Positions 12,487 through 24,469 of a stretch of 64,000 bases of DNA are shown here, piece by piece. The position numbers and the translations under genes were made by a program. Within the stretch, counting starts at the first letter, position 1; each line of letters starts with the position of its first letter. Under the pieces are notes generated by a model. That model made no database searches, was not told the origin of the DNA, and saw only the letters and a program-made list of their open reading frames with translations. Origin of the DNA: Pholiota molesta (taxonomy: Eukaryota > Basidiomycota > Agaricomycetes > Agaricales > Strophariaceae); the NCBI GenBank assembly GCA_014925825.1, contig JACGCK010000030.1:62001-126000 (forward strand), written 5' to 3'.

Positions 12487-14491
12487 TTATCGTGCAGATG
12501 AAAGGGGTGCGTTCGTGGCTGTCAGCAGATGGCGTATATGTGTGAGGAAAGACGGCCGTCGGCTTTCATCTACAACACGGAAATCAACGAAGCGTAAACA
12601 ATACCGAGAAATGGAGAAATGAGATCCATAAGCCAAGTGGCAAGCGCGGCCTTCTCTGAGCAGAGCAACAGAGAAGTGAAGAATGTGAACGTACATTTAC
12701 ACCGACAATACCATCTGCATGGATCATATACTCCGCGTGCGTCTGCTTGAGGTCCCGCTTATAGGATACATATGGAAGGTGCGTCTCCACGTCCTTCCTT
12801 AAGAAAGGGACTTCACCAGCGTAAATAGTGCTTGATGACGATAAAGTCCCGGGTTTGTCCCTTGCAGACGAGGGCAACAGGGGAGACGTTGGTATCAGAA
12901 CGCCTTTGGCGGACAACACCGCTGCTAGGGAGAAGTTGAGGACTTCCACAGAGTTGGGTACCTCTTCGAGTTTACCGTTTGCGCCGTCAGTTAGAGCCGG
13001 CAAAACGACACGTTGACCATGAATATATCTACGAGTATAGGGAAGCGAGTGAGCGCGTTGAATCATCGCTGAAAGGAGGTTCAGATAGTCACCTTGTCCA
13101 GCCATCTATGTCGACGCGTGCAGGATAGATAATCCTCGTGTTTGGCGGGCCCCACTCCTCCCATGGAATGTTGAGAGGTGGATGGTCCTCGGGAGAGGAA
13201 ATTTGGCGCGCGATATATTTTGTAAACACGCGCTCATGAACGAACATGTTCATTTCAGCGCTCGCATCAAATATATGCGGGTGGTCGTATACCATTGTGA
13301 ACACATGCAAACGGTCCTCATCATTTCCCATGAGCGACGTCTGGGACAGTGGCTGCGCTTCGATTGGCCCGGCGTCAGTGCAGACCCTGATGACTTTGGT
13401 GTGCGGGGCGATGGGTGGGAGATGAAGTGTAGCGAGGTGAATTGCTGGCGCGTTAATCAAGTGTGCAAGCTTATACAGCCGAATCGACCCGGAGCCGAAG
13501 GAAGAGGTAACAAGGCAGGATGTGGAATTCAAAATTGCGAACTCAAATCTCGGATGGAGGAGCAATGAATCAAATGCAATAGAGGAATCCTTTGCGATTG
13601 GTCAAATACATTCAAGGTATGAAGAAGAAATTTGACCTACCACTATGAGATCCGATGTAGTCCAATCCCATACCAACACTCGCATCGCGTGCCAGGTGGC
13701 ATCTAAATGAAGCACAACGACCAAGATGTTTTTCGCGATTTCTATATAGAGACTGTAGATGTCATTGGCGAAAGAACCCTTGGGAAAGACAGAGAAATGC
13801 AAAACACCACGCGCTGCAAGTGGATGGGCCATATCGGTAGATATGGTACGAAGGTGGATGCGACAAGCGCGGGCGTCAGTCAGCGACGATGGGCTAGATA
13901 CTTGTAAGTTTGCTTCAAAAGGTAACATGGTATTATGATAGCACTCACCTCCAATCCTCCTCGAATAACGCTATCATATCCTGCGCCGGGTCCATCGTGA
14001 AGTCTCGAATCGAAATTTCGGCTAGACATCTTTGTAGCGTACGACCCTCTGGATGGCTGGCCGTCGGCAGCCATGCGATTTCAAGATGGTGCCTATCCGT
14101 GTTGGCGAACACGCCCCCGACGAACTCGTATGCTCGGCACATATGCTGCATACTGTAGGTGGTATACGTTGTACAGTCGAGCGACAACCATGCTTGCCGG
14201 CGGCGCAGAAGTGACTCGATACGCTCAGAGTGGGTACTGGACGTCCCGACATCCTTGAGACCGTCGAAGTGCAGCTGAATAGTATATATTAAGAGAGACG
14301 ATTCCTTGAGAGTTGCGTAGACGGATGTACAAGTCTACAATCCACAGATTCAGTTGCTTCCCCAAATCTTAGAAATTAAAGGAATGATGAAGTTGCCTCA
14401 CCATTGCGCAACGTGAAAGAGAAACGGCATCGAGGTGGGAAAGAATCTGAATTCGTAGTTCTTGCGGTATATCGAGGAAGACATTCGCCAT
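12487..14491 (-). CDS. F-box protein, tandem paralogue B (544 aa)
   Basis: Model: complement(join(12487..12569,12703..13028,13093..13589,13641..13893,13949..14334,14402..14491)). It has the same six exons as paralogue A; exon 2 (386 nt) and exon 5 (326 nt) are identical in length. It starts MANVFLDIPQELR, with the F-box at about residues 8-45. Exon 3 is two codons shorter and exon 4 two codons longer than in A, so the differences are in-frame. Both copies therefore look functional. Role as for A: probable SCF substrate adaptor of unknown target. Confidence 0.8.
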
Positions 14492-15068
14492 TTTGAAGCA
14501 GAGGAAAAACGTAGTGCGGAATGCGGTCGTGGAAGTCAGAAAATGAAGATGTCGATGAACCGAACCATCATTCGTCGGTTCCCACACCGCTGATGATGAT
14601 CAAGTCATTGAATTATTATAATCAGAATCGAATCTGAACTTTAAAAGGAATACAAGATGGCCGCTATGATGTTTTGTATTACAGTGTCAAAGAAAGACGG
14701 TCCGTGTAGCTTTGTAACTGTAGCAGGTCGGTAGACAAGACGGAATTCACCTTTCTCCCGTCCTCTTTGAACCCTAGCGAGCCTAGCTTCCATCTCTCTG
14801 CAATTTGTGCCATGTAGCATGCATGAATCTACTTCAACCGCTATGCGCGAGTCCTGACCCGAATTATTCCACAAAGGTGAATGTGAGTACAAGAAGGTGG
14901 CGGCTCCCTACCTGGTCGGATTCGTAACATCTCGACGCCTCATACAGGCAGTTGCTTGGCACGCTGCAACTCCGCAATGGAGCAATTTTCATCAATGGCC
15001 TGATTACCTCCACGAGCATTGCATGCTGGGAGGGAAACTGTCAATGCCCTTATCGAGGCCCTCTACAG
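14492..15068. other. Intergenic region, duplicated spacer
   Basis: Contains the spacer homologous to 9735-9845 and to 11740-12400; no gene is seen. Confidence 0.5.
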
Positions 15069-15726
15069 CTACTTCTGAGCTGCTGTTCGAGCCGACGGGT
15101 GGTCCATCGATAACAGGTTCGCAGAGACAGCCGCGCTTTCCTGGCTCCTCTGGAGCTTTTCATACAGCGCGCGAAGGTTCTGTGTCGTGCTGGCAAGGAG
15201 CTGCGCCTCAGTCGGGACAGCGGCAGGGATGCCTCCAGCAGTCGGCAGCACGGGTAGAGCACCGACACCGGACTGCCGCATGGCGTCGAGGACGAGAGCG
15301 AGCATCTGCTTGAGCGTCGCGATGTCCGCTGTGACATACGCAGGTGAGATTGGAAACGTAAGCGGTATAGCGAGAGCGTACCTTCGGTGTGTGCTGGTGA
15401 ATTACCCGCCTGGTACGCGTTTTGTCTGTGAATCAAGAAGTTGAGCTCGCATGAAAGCAATTGACGAAGCAAGAAGGGACATACATTGATGATAAAACCC
15501 TTCGCACAAACGCTTGCACCCCCAAAACCTGCTGGTGGAGCATGGTAACGTTGTTCTTGAAGACCTCTGGTGAGTTGGGATCGGCGGTTCTCTGATGCAG
15601 CGGATCCTGGGGAAGAAACGACTGTTGTGGGACGTTGGGCGCGTTTGGGAAGGGTGCTGAAGATCCAAAAGAGAACGGTGGAAGGGGGTGTACAGCCGTT
15701 GAGAAGTTTGGAGGAGCAGGGAACAT
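15069..15726 (-). CDS. Unknown small protein, 181 aa
   Basis: Model: complement(join(15069..15328,15382..15425,15485..15726)), phases consistent. The start MFPAPPNFS is the second in-frame Met of the open stretch; an upstream ATG would add 14 hydrophobic residues. The first ~55 residues are Pro-, Phe- and Asn-rich and likely disordered. Two helical segments follow (about 55-85 and 100-120, TLKQMLALVLDAMRQ), then a third near the C-terminus (RALYEKLQRSQESAAV), suggesting a small helical or coiled-coil protein. No domain recognised. Confidence 0.6.
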
Positions 15727-15950
15727 AATTTCGAGCGCTGCTTTGTATATATTACGAAGAAATATCAACAGAGTTAAACGTTAGACGTTAGACGTTGAGA
15801 TGGCGGTGTTGAAAGATGGCTGCGGGCGCTTGAATTACCGTTTCACGTGCTGATTAAATTTGTAGCTCAGCAGAACTCAGCACAAACTCAGCTCCGAGCG
15901 CTTTCCCATAATTTTACTAAAGCTACATATGTAGTATCATTCATGGGCGC

Positions 15951-17042
15951 GTGAATCGTGCACACGATCCTTTAACATCAAAACTGCCAACTGAGATCGT
16001 AGGCAAGATTTTCACGAATTTATTGCCTGTCGACGTGGACGCTGCCTATGGTGTATCTGTCAACCGTCCTAGACATCGTTCCGTTACAAATTCCCTCTCG
16101 CTTGGTGCTGTATGCACAACATGGCGTGCTATCGCCTGGTCGACTCCCCAAATCTGGACATCCATCTCACTCTGCTTAAACTACATCAACGAAACCCGTT
16201 GCAATATTTTGCGCGACTGGCTGGGCCGATCTGGAGAACTTCCCCTCTACATCAATATCTACCAGGTGGATTACATGAACGACAAAGCGCCTTTGAAGGC
16301 GATTATGAACTTATTCTCGCCGCAGTCCCACAAGTGGTTCTACTTCGAATATAATATTGAGGCGGAACACGTTCATCTCCTAAACTCTGCTTTCGCCCGC
16401 GCTCATATGTTAAACACTCTGAAGATCGGGATCTGTGGTACCTCAGAAATAGATTTAGGAATGATTCCCAACCTCAGGAATTCATACATGGACGGGCCGT
16501 ACATACGCTATCTTTCGGGTGTCAACTGGCAAAAACTCACGAATCTGGAAGCCAGTTTCTCATCAATCGCTATGTGTTTATGGTTATTCTCGAATGCACC
16601 CTATCTCAAACATTGCACTTTCCGTATTCATCATTCGAGTTTTAATCCTGACACTAGTGCAGCAGGGAATCCAATTCTCCAACACGACCATCTTCACTTC
16701 CTCCATATAAAAGATTGGGACACCGATATAGATACTTGTCTCCATCTCATGCAGTTCCCTGCTTTGCAACACCTCGCTGTCGATTCGGATCGCAAGGTCG
16801 ACATCGAAACCATCACAGATTTTCTCCAACGCTCTAATTGCTCCCTCAAGGTCCTAGACGTGGATATCAAACAATGTAGGCCAGAGGATAACCTGGAACT
16901 ATTCTCTCCTTTGGCCGACATTCCATCGCTAGAGAACTTGGAGCTTAGATGCAGATTCCGAGACTATCCCATTCCCACTTGTTATTCCATCGACGACCTG
17001 CGCACAACCCGAAAACGGCTCCGACTGACATTTGACAATTAG
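15951..17042 (+). CDS. F-box/LRR-like protein (5' end unresolved)
   Basis: An uninterrupted frame of 363 codons ends with TAG at 17040-17042. It begins DPLTSKLPTEIVGKIFTNLL, an F-box of the kind heading many Agaricomycete F-box/LRR proteins, followed by SLSLGAVCTTWRAIAWSTPQIW, the standard second half of that domain. Leucine-rich C-terminal stretches (ISLCLNYI, LLNSAFARAHMLNTLKI, LKVLDVDI, SLENLELRCRF) fit degenerate LRRs. No ATG lies in frame between the upstream TAA (15918) and 15951, so translation must start in an upstream exon (a TAG acceptor at 15932-15934 is suitable) or the gene is truncated. Predicted substrate adaptor of an SCF ubiquitin ligase. Confidence 0.7.
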   Translation: MNRAHDPLTSKLPTEIVGKIFTNLLPVDVDAAYGVSVNRPRHRSVTNSLSLGAVCTTWRAIAWSTPQIWTSISLCLNYINETRCNILRDWLGRSGELPLYINIYQVDYMNDKAPLKAIMNLFSPQSHKWFYFEYNIEAEHVHLLNSAFARAHMLNTLKIGICGTSEIDLGMIPNLRNSYMDGPYIRYLSGVNWQKLTNLEASFSSIAMCLWLFSNAPYLKHCTFRIHHSSFNPDTSAAGNPILQHDHLHFLHIKDWDTDIDTCLHLMQFPALQHLAVDSDRKVDIETITDFLQRSNCSLKVLDVDIKQCRPEDNLELFSPLADIPSLENLELRCRFRDYPIPTCYSIDDLRTTRKRLRLTFDN

Positions 17043-17369
17043 TGAAACTTCCATATATGATCTTCAAGCTGGATGTGGCTCACAAGCCCCGACGTGCTAT
17101 CAAAGGCTACCTCGAGGTCGCATTACACGTCGCCATCACAGTCGGCTTCTACTTCCCTGGTTCGTTGCTGGTCTCTAGTTCTATAAAATTCGTCATTCTT
17201 CTACAACATAACTTCATTGTCGCCCTTGTGCAATACCCTGCTATCGCATAGTCATCTGCTGTATTATCATAGAAAAGAAAATCTCTATCAGCTCGAGATA
17301 CGAAGATTCCTACTTGTACTTGCATATACATAATGTTCACGCATTTTTGATAAATGTGATTATCTGAAG
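17043..17369. other. Intergenic, nothing recognised
   Basis: Short AT-rich stretch after the F-box/LRR gene; no gene or structured element seen. Confidence 0.4.
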
Positions 17370-17815
17370 CAGGGGTACGACCAGATCCTGTGGTTGCTCG
17401 GCGAGGAGGACCGCGTGTCGGAGGTGGGCGCGATGAACGTCTTCCTCGCGGTGAAGGCCCATAATGGCGGTGCGTAAATCCCTCTTTCCGTCTTATCCAA
17501 ACCTCTCCTTCTCATGCGCGTTTGTTTGCGTTCGTTCACAGCCGTCGACCTCATCACGCCCCATCCCGATTGCGGAGATCGCGGCGCTCGCGGGGGCGGG
17601 CCGGATCCTGCAGGCGTTCGGCCGCAACTTCGGCGTGGGGCGGTGATCATCGCGCCCGTGGGCCGCATCGGGTGGCGGGGGCAGGACATCGTTGGGACAT
17701 CGCGCTGCCTGCGCACGAGGGCGGATTGGGCCCAATTGGGAAGGCATTTTGCGCGGTGCAGAGGGTGGAGAGGGAGTTCGAGGGTTGCAGTGTGCCGTGT
17801 GCTGGTGGTGCGTAG
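17370..17815 (+). pseudogene. Branched-chain amino-acid aminotransferase relic
   Basis: Bases 17370-17462 translate to QGYDQILWLLGEEDRVSEVG then AMNVFLAVK, the BCAT segment preceding the VDLITP motif. After an apparent intron (17463-17540) comes VDLITP, then a deletion, then IAEIAALAGAGRILQAFG in another frame. A third frame gives AVIIAPVGRIGWRGQDI, and a fourth shift gives LPAHEGGLGPIGKAF. These pieces are in the correct order for a BCAT (EIxxLxxAGRxxEAFGxGTA, then I-PIGxI). At least three frame changes and a large internal deletion mean it cannot encode an enzyme. The N-terminal PLP-lysine region is absent. The DNA is GC-rich compared with its surroundings. Confidence 0.8.
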
Positions 17816-18122
17816 GGTTGCGAATCGGTGATTCTATCAAGATTGTATCTAATATCTATAAAAGAATGGTATTTTGGAGAATGATATGTTGAGCTTTTTG
17901 GTGTGTTGCTTCGATGTAGGTTCCGTGCGTGTATTTACGTCTGGGAAGTGGGCATGGCTCAGCGTATACTTTGTTCTCGCAGGTGATAACGGACGGTAAG
18001 AACATTGAGGCTAAATTAAATATAGTGTGTACATGGCAGTGCGCGTGCTGGTGATACAGATAACCAAATATTGAATTTTACAGCTCCTTCTCGCCGTTCA
18101 CATCAAGCTCATCGTTGCTGCA
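17816..18122. other. 5' flank of HET gene 1
   Basis: No gene. Homology to the upstream flank of the second HET gene begins near 18003 (compare 24330 onward: AATATAG, GTGTACATGG, TATTGAAT). Confidence 0.45.
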
Positions 18123-20523
18123 ATGTCTGACTCCATCCGTAAGCCCCTCATGTATACACGAACACCTGCATGATTCTCATTTCTTTTAAGAGAAAACCTC
18201 AACATCTAGTGATGCGCGTCTTCGTGCTAGAACCCATCAGAGATCATCGAGGGCCAACGATCCCACGAAAGGAGGTGCGCAAATCCATCTGCTGGCCTAG
18301 CGCCCATGGGTCGCTGGGCACTCATACATGTGTACCGTGCGCAACGTAGATTCAATCACAAACACCCCATCGCAAATTTTGCTCGAGGCTCTGCAGAATT
18401 TTGTTATCCCTCTCATACATACGGCCGAGGGGAAAGACAAGAAGAGTAGGTCTCTTCGCTGTAATGCACACAATTATGATCACTCAATAATGATATTATA
18501 GATATCGGCCAAGTTCATTCGATGGGTCCTGAGGCGGGGAAACTTCTCATCGCGCTCCAGGAGTTCATATCATCGATGATAGTACAATCACAAGTCGGTC
18601 AACCGCAAAGCATCGAGGTGGACTTGGACGGTAAACCTCTTCCTCAGTAATACCACGGATTACAGTTACTGATTTTAAAACAGATCCTAACGTTGACAGC
18701 GTTTCATCGAACGATGCTATGGCCAAATCTCCCGGCGTAGCAACAGAGAGCAAACTCTCTGACCCCAGGCCCTGGCAAGGTATGCAAATCATAACAGAAC
18801 CTCTGAACTCAACATCTAATAGCATTGCAATTGCTTGTTGGGGGATAGATTTCATACCCGAACTGACAAATTATCAACGTTTTATGGGAAGACTTCAAGA
18901 GGCGGTCCGTGAGCACGTCTTTAGCAAGATGCCTATTCGGCTATTACACTTCACCGACACTCCTCGAGGAACTGGCACCAAGCTACAAATGTCACTACTT
19001 GAGAGGAACGATGTCTGCGGTCTAATCATACAAGAAATTCAAGCCAGTTTTTCGGAGAGAATGTTCAAAGAGAAGATGGTGAATGCGAGAGCGACTCGGG
19101 GACCTGGATCTGGATTGGGACAATCTCTTGAGGAGCGCATCATCAAGGAGATCATACAGGAAAACACCAAATATGCCATCCTATCTCACACCTGGCTTCG
19201 TGGATCGGACAGGGAAGTTACTTATGGAGCTTGGCAGCTACGACAGTTCGATACTCAGCAGCCAGGGTATCGGAAACTCGTCAATTTTTGCAAATCTGCC
19301 CGCAAAGACCACGGACTTTCTTTCGGTTGGATGGATACTGTTTGCATTAATAAAGACAGCAGCTCCGAGCTCGACGAATCCATCCGCTCAATGTATAAGT
19401 GGTACGAGAACTCCCACAACTGCATCTCCTACCTGGCCGAAACCGTCGCCCTCGGTGATATCCATCGGGATCCTTGGTTCACTCGTGGATGGACATTCCA
19501 AGAACTGCTCGCCCCACATTGCATGTCATTCTATAACAAGAACTGGAAGAGGTTCCCACAGTACACCGACTCTTCTAACGACAAGGACAATCACCTAGAT
19601 ATTATAGATCAAATTTCCAAAGCAACGACAATTACTAAATATGAACTAGGCAACCCCAACACCATACCTATTTCACGCAAGATGCAGCTGGCGGCGAAGC
19701 GCAATGTGCTACGTGAAGAAGATACCGCCTATTCCCTGATGGGCATTTGCGGTGTCAGTATTTCAATAGCATATGGCGAGGGTTCCAAGCGGGCGTTCTT
19801 CCGCCTTATGACAGAGGTCTTAAATACTTCGAAGGATGTGGTCGATATCTTCAATTGTGCTCAGACACCATTGTCCGACTCTATTGTTCCATCGGGACCA
19901 TCGGCATATCTTCAATGCTCCGAGAAAATCACGACGATGTCGCACGAGCCCCCTTTAGTGCCATTGCTTCTTACCCATGTAGGACTCCGGATGCCAATCC
20001 TTCTGATGCCCTCGTTGCGAGAAAACGATCGTTTTAAGTACGAGCCCATCGGCGATTACTACGCTACGTTTGAGCTCAAGCGTCGTGAATTATCTTCTGA
20101 GGGTACCAATAATACCTATCGTCTATTGGACAAAGGCATCGCGAGCACCTCACGTAAGTGGCAAGATTTGATCTATGTAGACACTCAATGGCAGAAGCGT
20201 CATTTTCTAATTCCAATTTCACAGAATACTACAAGCGGACATTTGGAGTATTAAATTTCGGAGGAGATGCAACCACTATCCTTGTCCAGGATCTCTGTCT
20301 TGCAATATGTTTTGAGGTGGGCTACCAGTACCGAACCTTGGAATGGGGTTCAACTTCCAGCCTCACATCGTTTAATACCCATCGGATTGGTACAGACGAG
20401 CCTATCGTCTTCCATCTCCTGAAGAAAGGGACACCCACTTCAGGAAAAGGTCGAACTGTTTATTTAATCAAGCGAAGCGACCTGGCAAAGCACGGGATGA
20501 CTTTAGAGACCATGTATTTGTAG
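18123..20523 (+). CDS. HET-domain protein 1 (heterokaryon incompatibility type), 697 aa
   Basis: Model: join(18123..18138,18191..18274,18350..18445,18502..18630,18684..20153,20225..20523), all phases consistent and matching the second copy exon by exon. The HET domain spans about residues 270-420: KYAILSHTWLRG, then FGWMDTVCINKDSS, SIRSMYKWYENSHNCISYLAE and DPWFTRGWTFQELLAP. In fungi such proteins can trigger cell death when unlike individuals fuse, and many are uncharacterised. The N-terminal ~110 residues (helical, LLEALQNFVIPLI and EAGKLLIALQEFI) and the 280-residue C-terminal part (YSLMGICGVSISIAYGEG and the end KHGMTLETMYL) are shared with copy 2 and carry no other domain I can name. Relative to copy 2 it carries about 24 extra residues just before the HET domain. 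Confidence 0.88.
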
Positions 20524-21340
20524 GGGCTCGACACAGCGTGTAATGTGCGAAGGGAGGAGAAGGTACACAGGTACATGCGGGCATGTACATACGTATTCAT
20601 GGATAGACAGCGGACGACGGAGTGAGGGTGGATGATGAGACAACAGAGACAGAGGCGGGAGAGAGCGGACACACAACATGATGAGATGCTAGCGTACACC
20701 ATAGAGAAGGGAGCGACACAAAGATGCAGACAGGGCCAGCTCAGCTGGACTAGCCACTGCGCCGGCCCCCAGCGGGCCTCAGCGCGAAAAAGCGCGCCGT
20801 GACATGGATGACGTTGGGAGGCGAAAATGGAGACACATGTTTCGATAGATGAGTGATGTTCAATGAATGAACGGTGTCCGATGGGTGAACGTTGTTCGAC
20901 GAACAACGGTGGCAGTGAATGTCGGTGGAGGAGAATGTCGATAGAGGAGAATGTCGATGGAGCAGCATGGCGATGGACAAGAGTGGGTCAGGTCAGAGAG
21001 GGAGCGACGAGACAAGACAGGAAGAGATAAAAAGTATGGTATGGCGAAGACGAACGGCGGCAGAGCACGCCATCAGCACTCGATCTTCAGATAGCTCATA
21101 AAAACAAGGGCATGTAGGCAGCGTGGCAGCATAGGGTCATAACACAAAGCACAACACTCAGAGTCCAAGCCGCTCTGCATCCCCTATGCGCGCCCACAGG
21201 CAGCGCCCCGCTCTTCCGCCGACTTCCCTTGTCTCTTAGCTCGGCCGCGCTCTAAGCGCATCGCGCCACGCGCGCAGGCCCGCGTCCTTCGCGAACGACA
21301 CCTACAGCACCTCTGACACCGATCGCGACGGCGGCTGCGA
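20524..21340. repeat. Non-coding part of the duplicated unit
   Basis: No gene. Aligned with about 26950-27720 of the second unit (shared CATGATG-rich stretch with repeated GATGGATGAACG-like words). It is the 3' flank of HET gene 1 leading into the PH/CRIB relic. Confidence 0.6.
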
Positions 21341-22730
21341 GGCGCTGGCTTTCGGGATAAACTCGAGCAGAAGGGTGTCGCCCGCTTCGGGTCGGGCGCG
21401 ATGCGCGTTAGGGTGGGGAGGGGGATAGTTTTTGAGGGAGGCGGGGTCTAGTAGAGGGGTTTGGTGGTGAGTAAAGAGTTAAGGGCATAGAACGCGAACC
21501 TGACATGATGATGGCTGAAGGTAAGTAAAGCGGACAACTCATAACATGCCCGGGTTCCATACACATCCAAAAAAAACGATGAAAACGCTGATTGATGAAT
21601 GCAGCGAAGGCATCCCATGTGCACCCCGAGCACCACCCCACAGCAACAAAGAAAGAAAAGATAGAAAAGAATTGCCCACCTTGTCAGCACCGCGATATAT
21701 AACAAGCACCTTCCCATGAGGCTGACCCAGCCTGAAAAGACACCGCTCGAGGCAAGGACATACCGGCCCTCGAGCACAGGAAGCGCAGAGCCAGGCGGTG
21801 ATGGTGCCTTGTTGACATTGAGCGAAGTCATGCCAGACGTCGGCCTCAATTGCGGGGCATGCACAGTCAATGTCGAGCCCTTGGGCAGCGCAGATGCTGT
21901 AGCCGCAGACTGCGACCCGCCGCCGACGATCTCAGCGTATATAGGGAGAATATTGGCGTCCCCGAAATTTCCTGCGACGTCCGCGCCGAAGTGAGTCTTG
22001 TATACGAAGCCGAAGTGGGATGAGCTGGCGCCGCCTAGCTGCGGAGCCCAGCTGTGGACGCAAACGTATAGCTCAGCCTCGGAGTCATCTGCGAAGGAGA
22101 GATGGAGGCGGCGTCCCTTGTCGGTATCACCGGGTGCTGCTGCGAGGATGGAGAGGTGGTGGGAAGGTCAGCGGGGTCGATGGTGGCGACGGAGTTGAAG
22201 GAGATGCGAGTACGTTCACTTGATGAGGAATAGTAAGGGGTGAGTGTGAGTAAGTGTGAGTGTAAGTGTGATAAAGGGGCTGTGGGACGTACTCGGTGTC
22301 TTCCAGGATGCGCCGTGAAATGCACTGCGGTCGCAGATGTAGGCAGGTCCGCCCTAGCTTCGCGCGATAAGGAATACATCAAATTCCCTGCGACGTCGTG
22401 GGTTTTGTATACGAAGCTAAAAGGCGCCGCCTAGCTGCGGGGCGCGGCTGTAGATGTCGTCTTGCCAGTCGTAAAGCTCGGAGTCGCTGGCAAAGGATAG
22501 ATGGAGGTGGCACTGCGGCGTGGACTCTGAATCGGGCGTGCGGGACGAAGTAGATGTGGTCGATGGCTCCTACGGAAGCGAGGAAGATGGGAGCGCGTCG
22601 CGCGACGCGTTTTTTGGTCGAGAAGAGCTGGTGGTGGGTGAGTAGAGTACGTTGATGATGAGAGACTCAAGAGACGAACTGGGGAGAGGTGCTGACGTAA
22701 TATGTCATCCCACCTTGTTCTTGCCAAGTC
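21250..22730 (-). pseudogene. Cla4/PAK-like PH-CRIB relic, copy 1
   Basis: On the minus strand, pieces of a PH domain and a CRIB-like motif appear in different frames. From 22730 downward one meets RRLHLSF-type PH C-terminal sequence, then SSHFGFVYKTHFGADVAGNF (compare the CRIB consensus ISxPxxFxHxxHVGxD), then TSLNVNKAPSPPGSALP and EGRYVLASSGVFSGW, the start of a PH domain. Frameshifts and stops break every segment and no kinase domain follows. The same order recurs in copy 2 at 27640-29640. In Cla4-type kinases a PH domain precedes the CRIB (p21-binding) motif, so the source is probably a PAK-family gene fragment. Confidence 0.5.
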
Positions 22731-22740
22731 TGCTCTCTGC

Positions 22741-24329
22741 TTTCTTCGTGCTCGTTCGCCGCTATGCCAAGTTGAGACTCAGGCCCCCAAGGTCGTGTAG
22801 GCGCACACCACATTGACTATATTGACAGGACAATGACTATCAATATCGGTCCCGACTTCAAGACACTGCTTGGCGCATCTCTCACCTCCCACTGCCGCTG
22901 CTAAGCACCTCAACGCACCTACTACCTACGAACTCATCGGAGCGTTCCTTGTTATCACAGTGGCCACTATACACCTTAAGGCGAACCGCGAAGCCCATTT
23001 TCTTGGTGAAGATAACTGTCTGAGGGTGGCACCCAACTTCATGCCCGCTGAGCGCGCCTGCATACCACAGCGCCTCGTATGCAAGGAGGGGCTGAAGGCG
23101 TTCTATCACGATGCAGATGATGCGCTTCATATGTACAAGCATCCCGCAGACATGCCAACGAAGGTAAACCTTCAACGTTCAGACGGTTCGAGCTCAAGCC
23201 TGGGCTCGCCGTCTGTTCTAATATTCCGTAACTTCTACTGACACTTTCTCCATTTTCTTCCCCCAGACGCCGTCATTCATCTTCTAGGCGCTGATGTAGA
23301 CGAAGCGGAGCTCGTTGGCGCCATCAGTACAGTGTTGCACCATGCTCGCAGAGGACCGCCTCGACCAAACAAAGTTGTCCTTCCACCAGGTCGATATGGT
23401 CTCATCCGTTCGAATTTGACATGATCAGCTCTCGCCACTCGCTGTCCTGGCTCCTCGCCGAGCTGTGGAAGCATTAGTTTTATCTAGCGAGAACGTGTTG
23501 ATGGCTGGGACCACAGCTCTGAATTCGCAATGCCTTGCCATCTGTGGTCGACTCTTCCATTACCGGAGCTACATGTTTTCGCGAGCTTTGCTATGTCCAA
23601 GGGCTATTTACTTCCCCAATCGCTTTGATCATGCTCTCCACCGACCTCGTCATTTTCGCTAATTTCGACCGCTTCAGCTTTCCGAACTACTTTTCTGGCT
23701 TCTACGTGCACTCTCCAGCTAGAACGCGAACGCAAGTAAGCATGCCGCCTGCGCATCCCTATATCCGGCCAGAAATTTTATACGCGCTCGCGACGGGCCC
23801 TTGCAGCACTCCTTCGATCCTGCCGAGCGCGTGGCGGAGCATTCTGTCGTCAATTCGTCCTTCCGGCGCATGCTGCGCACAATTGAGAACCCCCAGCTGC
23901 CAGAAGGCCCCACGGCCATGAAATCAAGCATACGACGTGGCCAAGCCGCTCTTCTACATATACACGCCATTCCCGGGAGGAGACGGAGATGATGCTGCGG
24001 GAAAGGATCCAGAAGAGGGCAGGAAAGATGGAAAGGGAGGTCGTACTGCCCCCATGTCATCGGATACCACCGAGGGACCGCATCAGGACGTCGGCGAGAT
24101 CATGATTCAGACCGTGTTCTTCGCCACATCGAACGCTGTGGACGCGACGAGCGCCGGCTGCAAGTGGTCGTGCTCGGGGTGGTTGGACGACCTCGGGGGT
24201 TCAACGCGCTCATGTCCAGGAAACGTTTCGACGGGGATGGAATAAGAAAGATACTCCTGGGGGGGTTCTGGGCGCTTGGAAAGCACGAGAAATGCGCGAG
24301 GTTGTACGAGGCGTCGTGACTTGATCATC
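22741..24329. other. Unique spacer between the two duplicated units
   Basis: No supported gene. Stretches read like decayed coding DNA: 23800-23937 (+) gives FDPAERVAEHSVVNSSFRRM continuing to NPQLPEGPTAMKS, 23939-24245 (+) gives YDVAKPLFYIYTPFPGG, and a further frame at about 24100-24320 gives RLQVVVLGVVGRPRGFNALM. They are probably pieces of one gene in different frames; I do not recognise the family. 22870-23241 (+) is another open stretch without motifs. Confidence 0.35.
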
Positions 24330-24469
24330 AGCACGAGAGACATAACTAAATATAGCGTGTACATGGCGGTGCTCGTCAAGCGTACTCGCTGTCAAAACAT
24401 GTACAGACAATAAACTATTGAATCTTACCGCTCCTTGTTCCCGTTCACATCAAGCTGATAGTCGCTGCA

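Larger units (their letters stand above)
7557..14970. repeat. Tandem duplication of an F-box unit interrupted by the SDR gene
   Basis: Unit A covers about 7557-9845 and unit B about 12487-14755, in direct orientation; the following 14770-14970 matches 11740-11870 plus 12315-12400. Coding exons and introns align along their whole length. The pattern fits unequal crossing-over followed by insertion of about 1.9 kb (with the SDR gene) into the copy-A side, or its loss from the copy-B side. Confidence 0.75.

Noticed and set aside
23800..24320. A live gene between the HET units
   Set aside because: The protein-like pieces are in different frames without usable splice sites; treated as decayed sequence.
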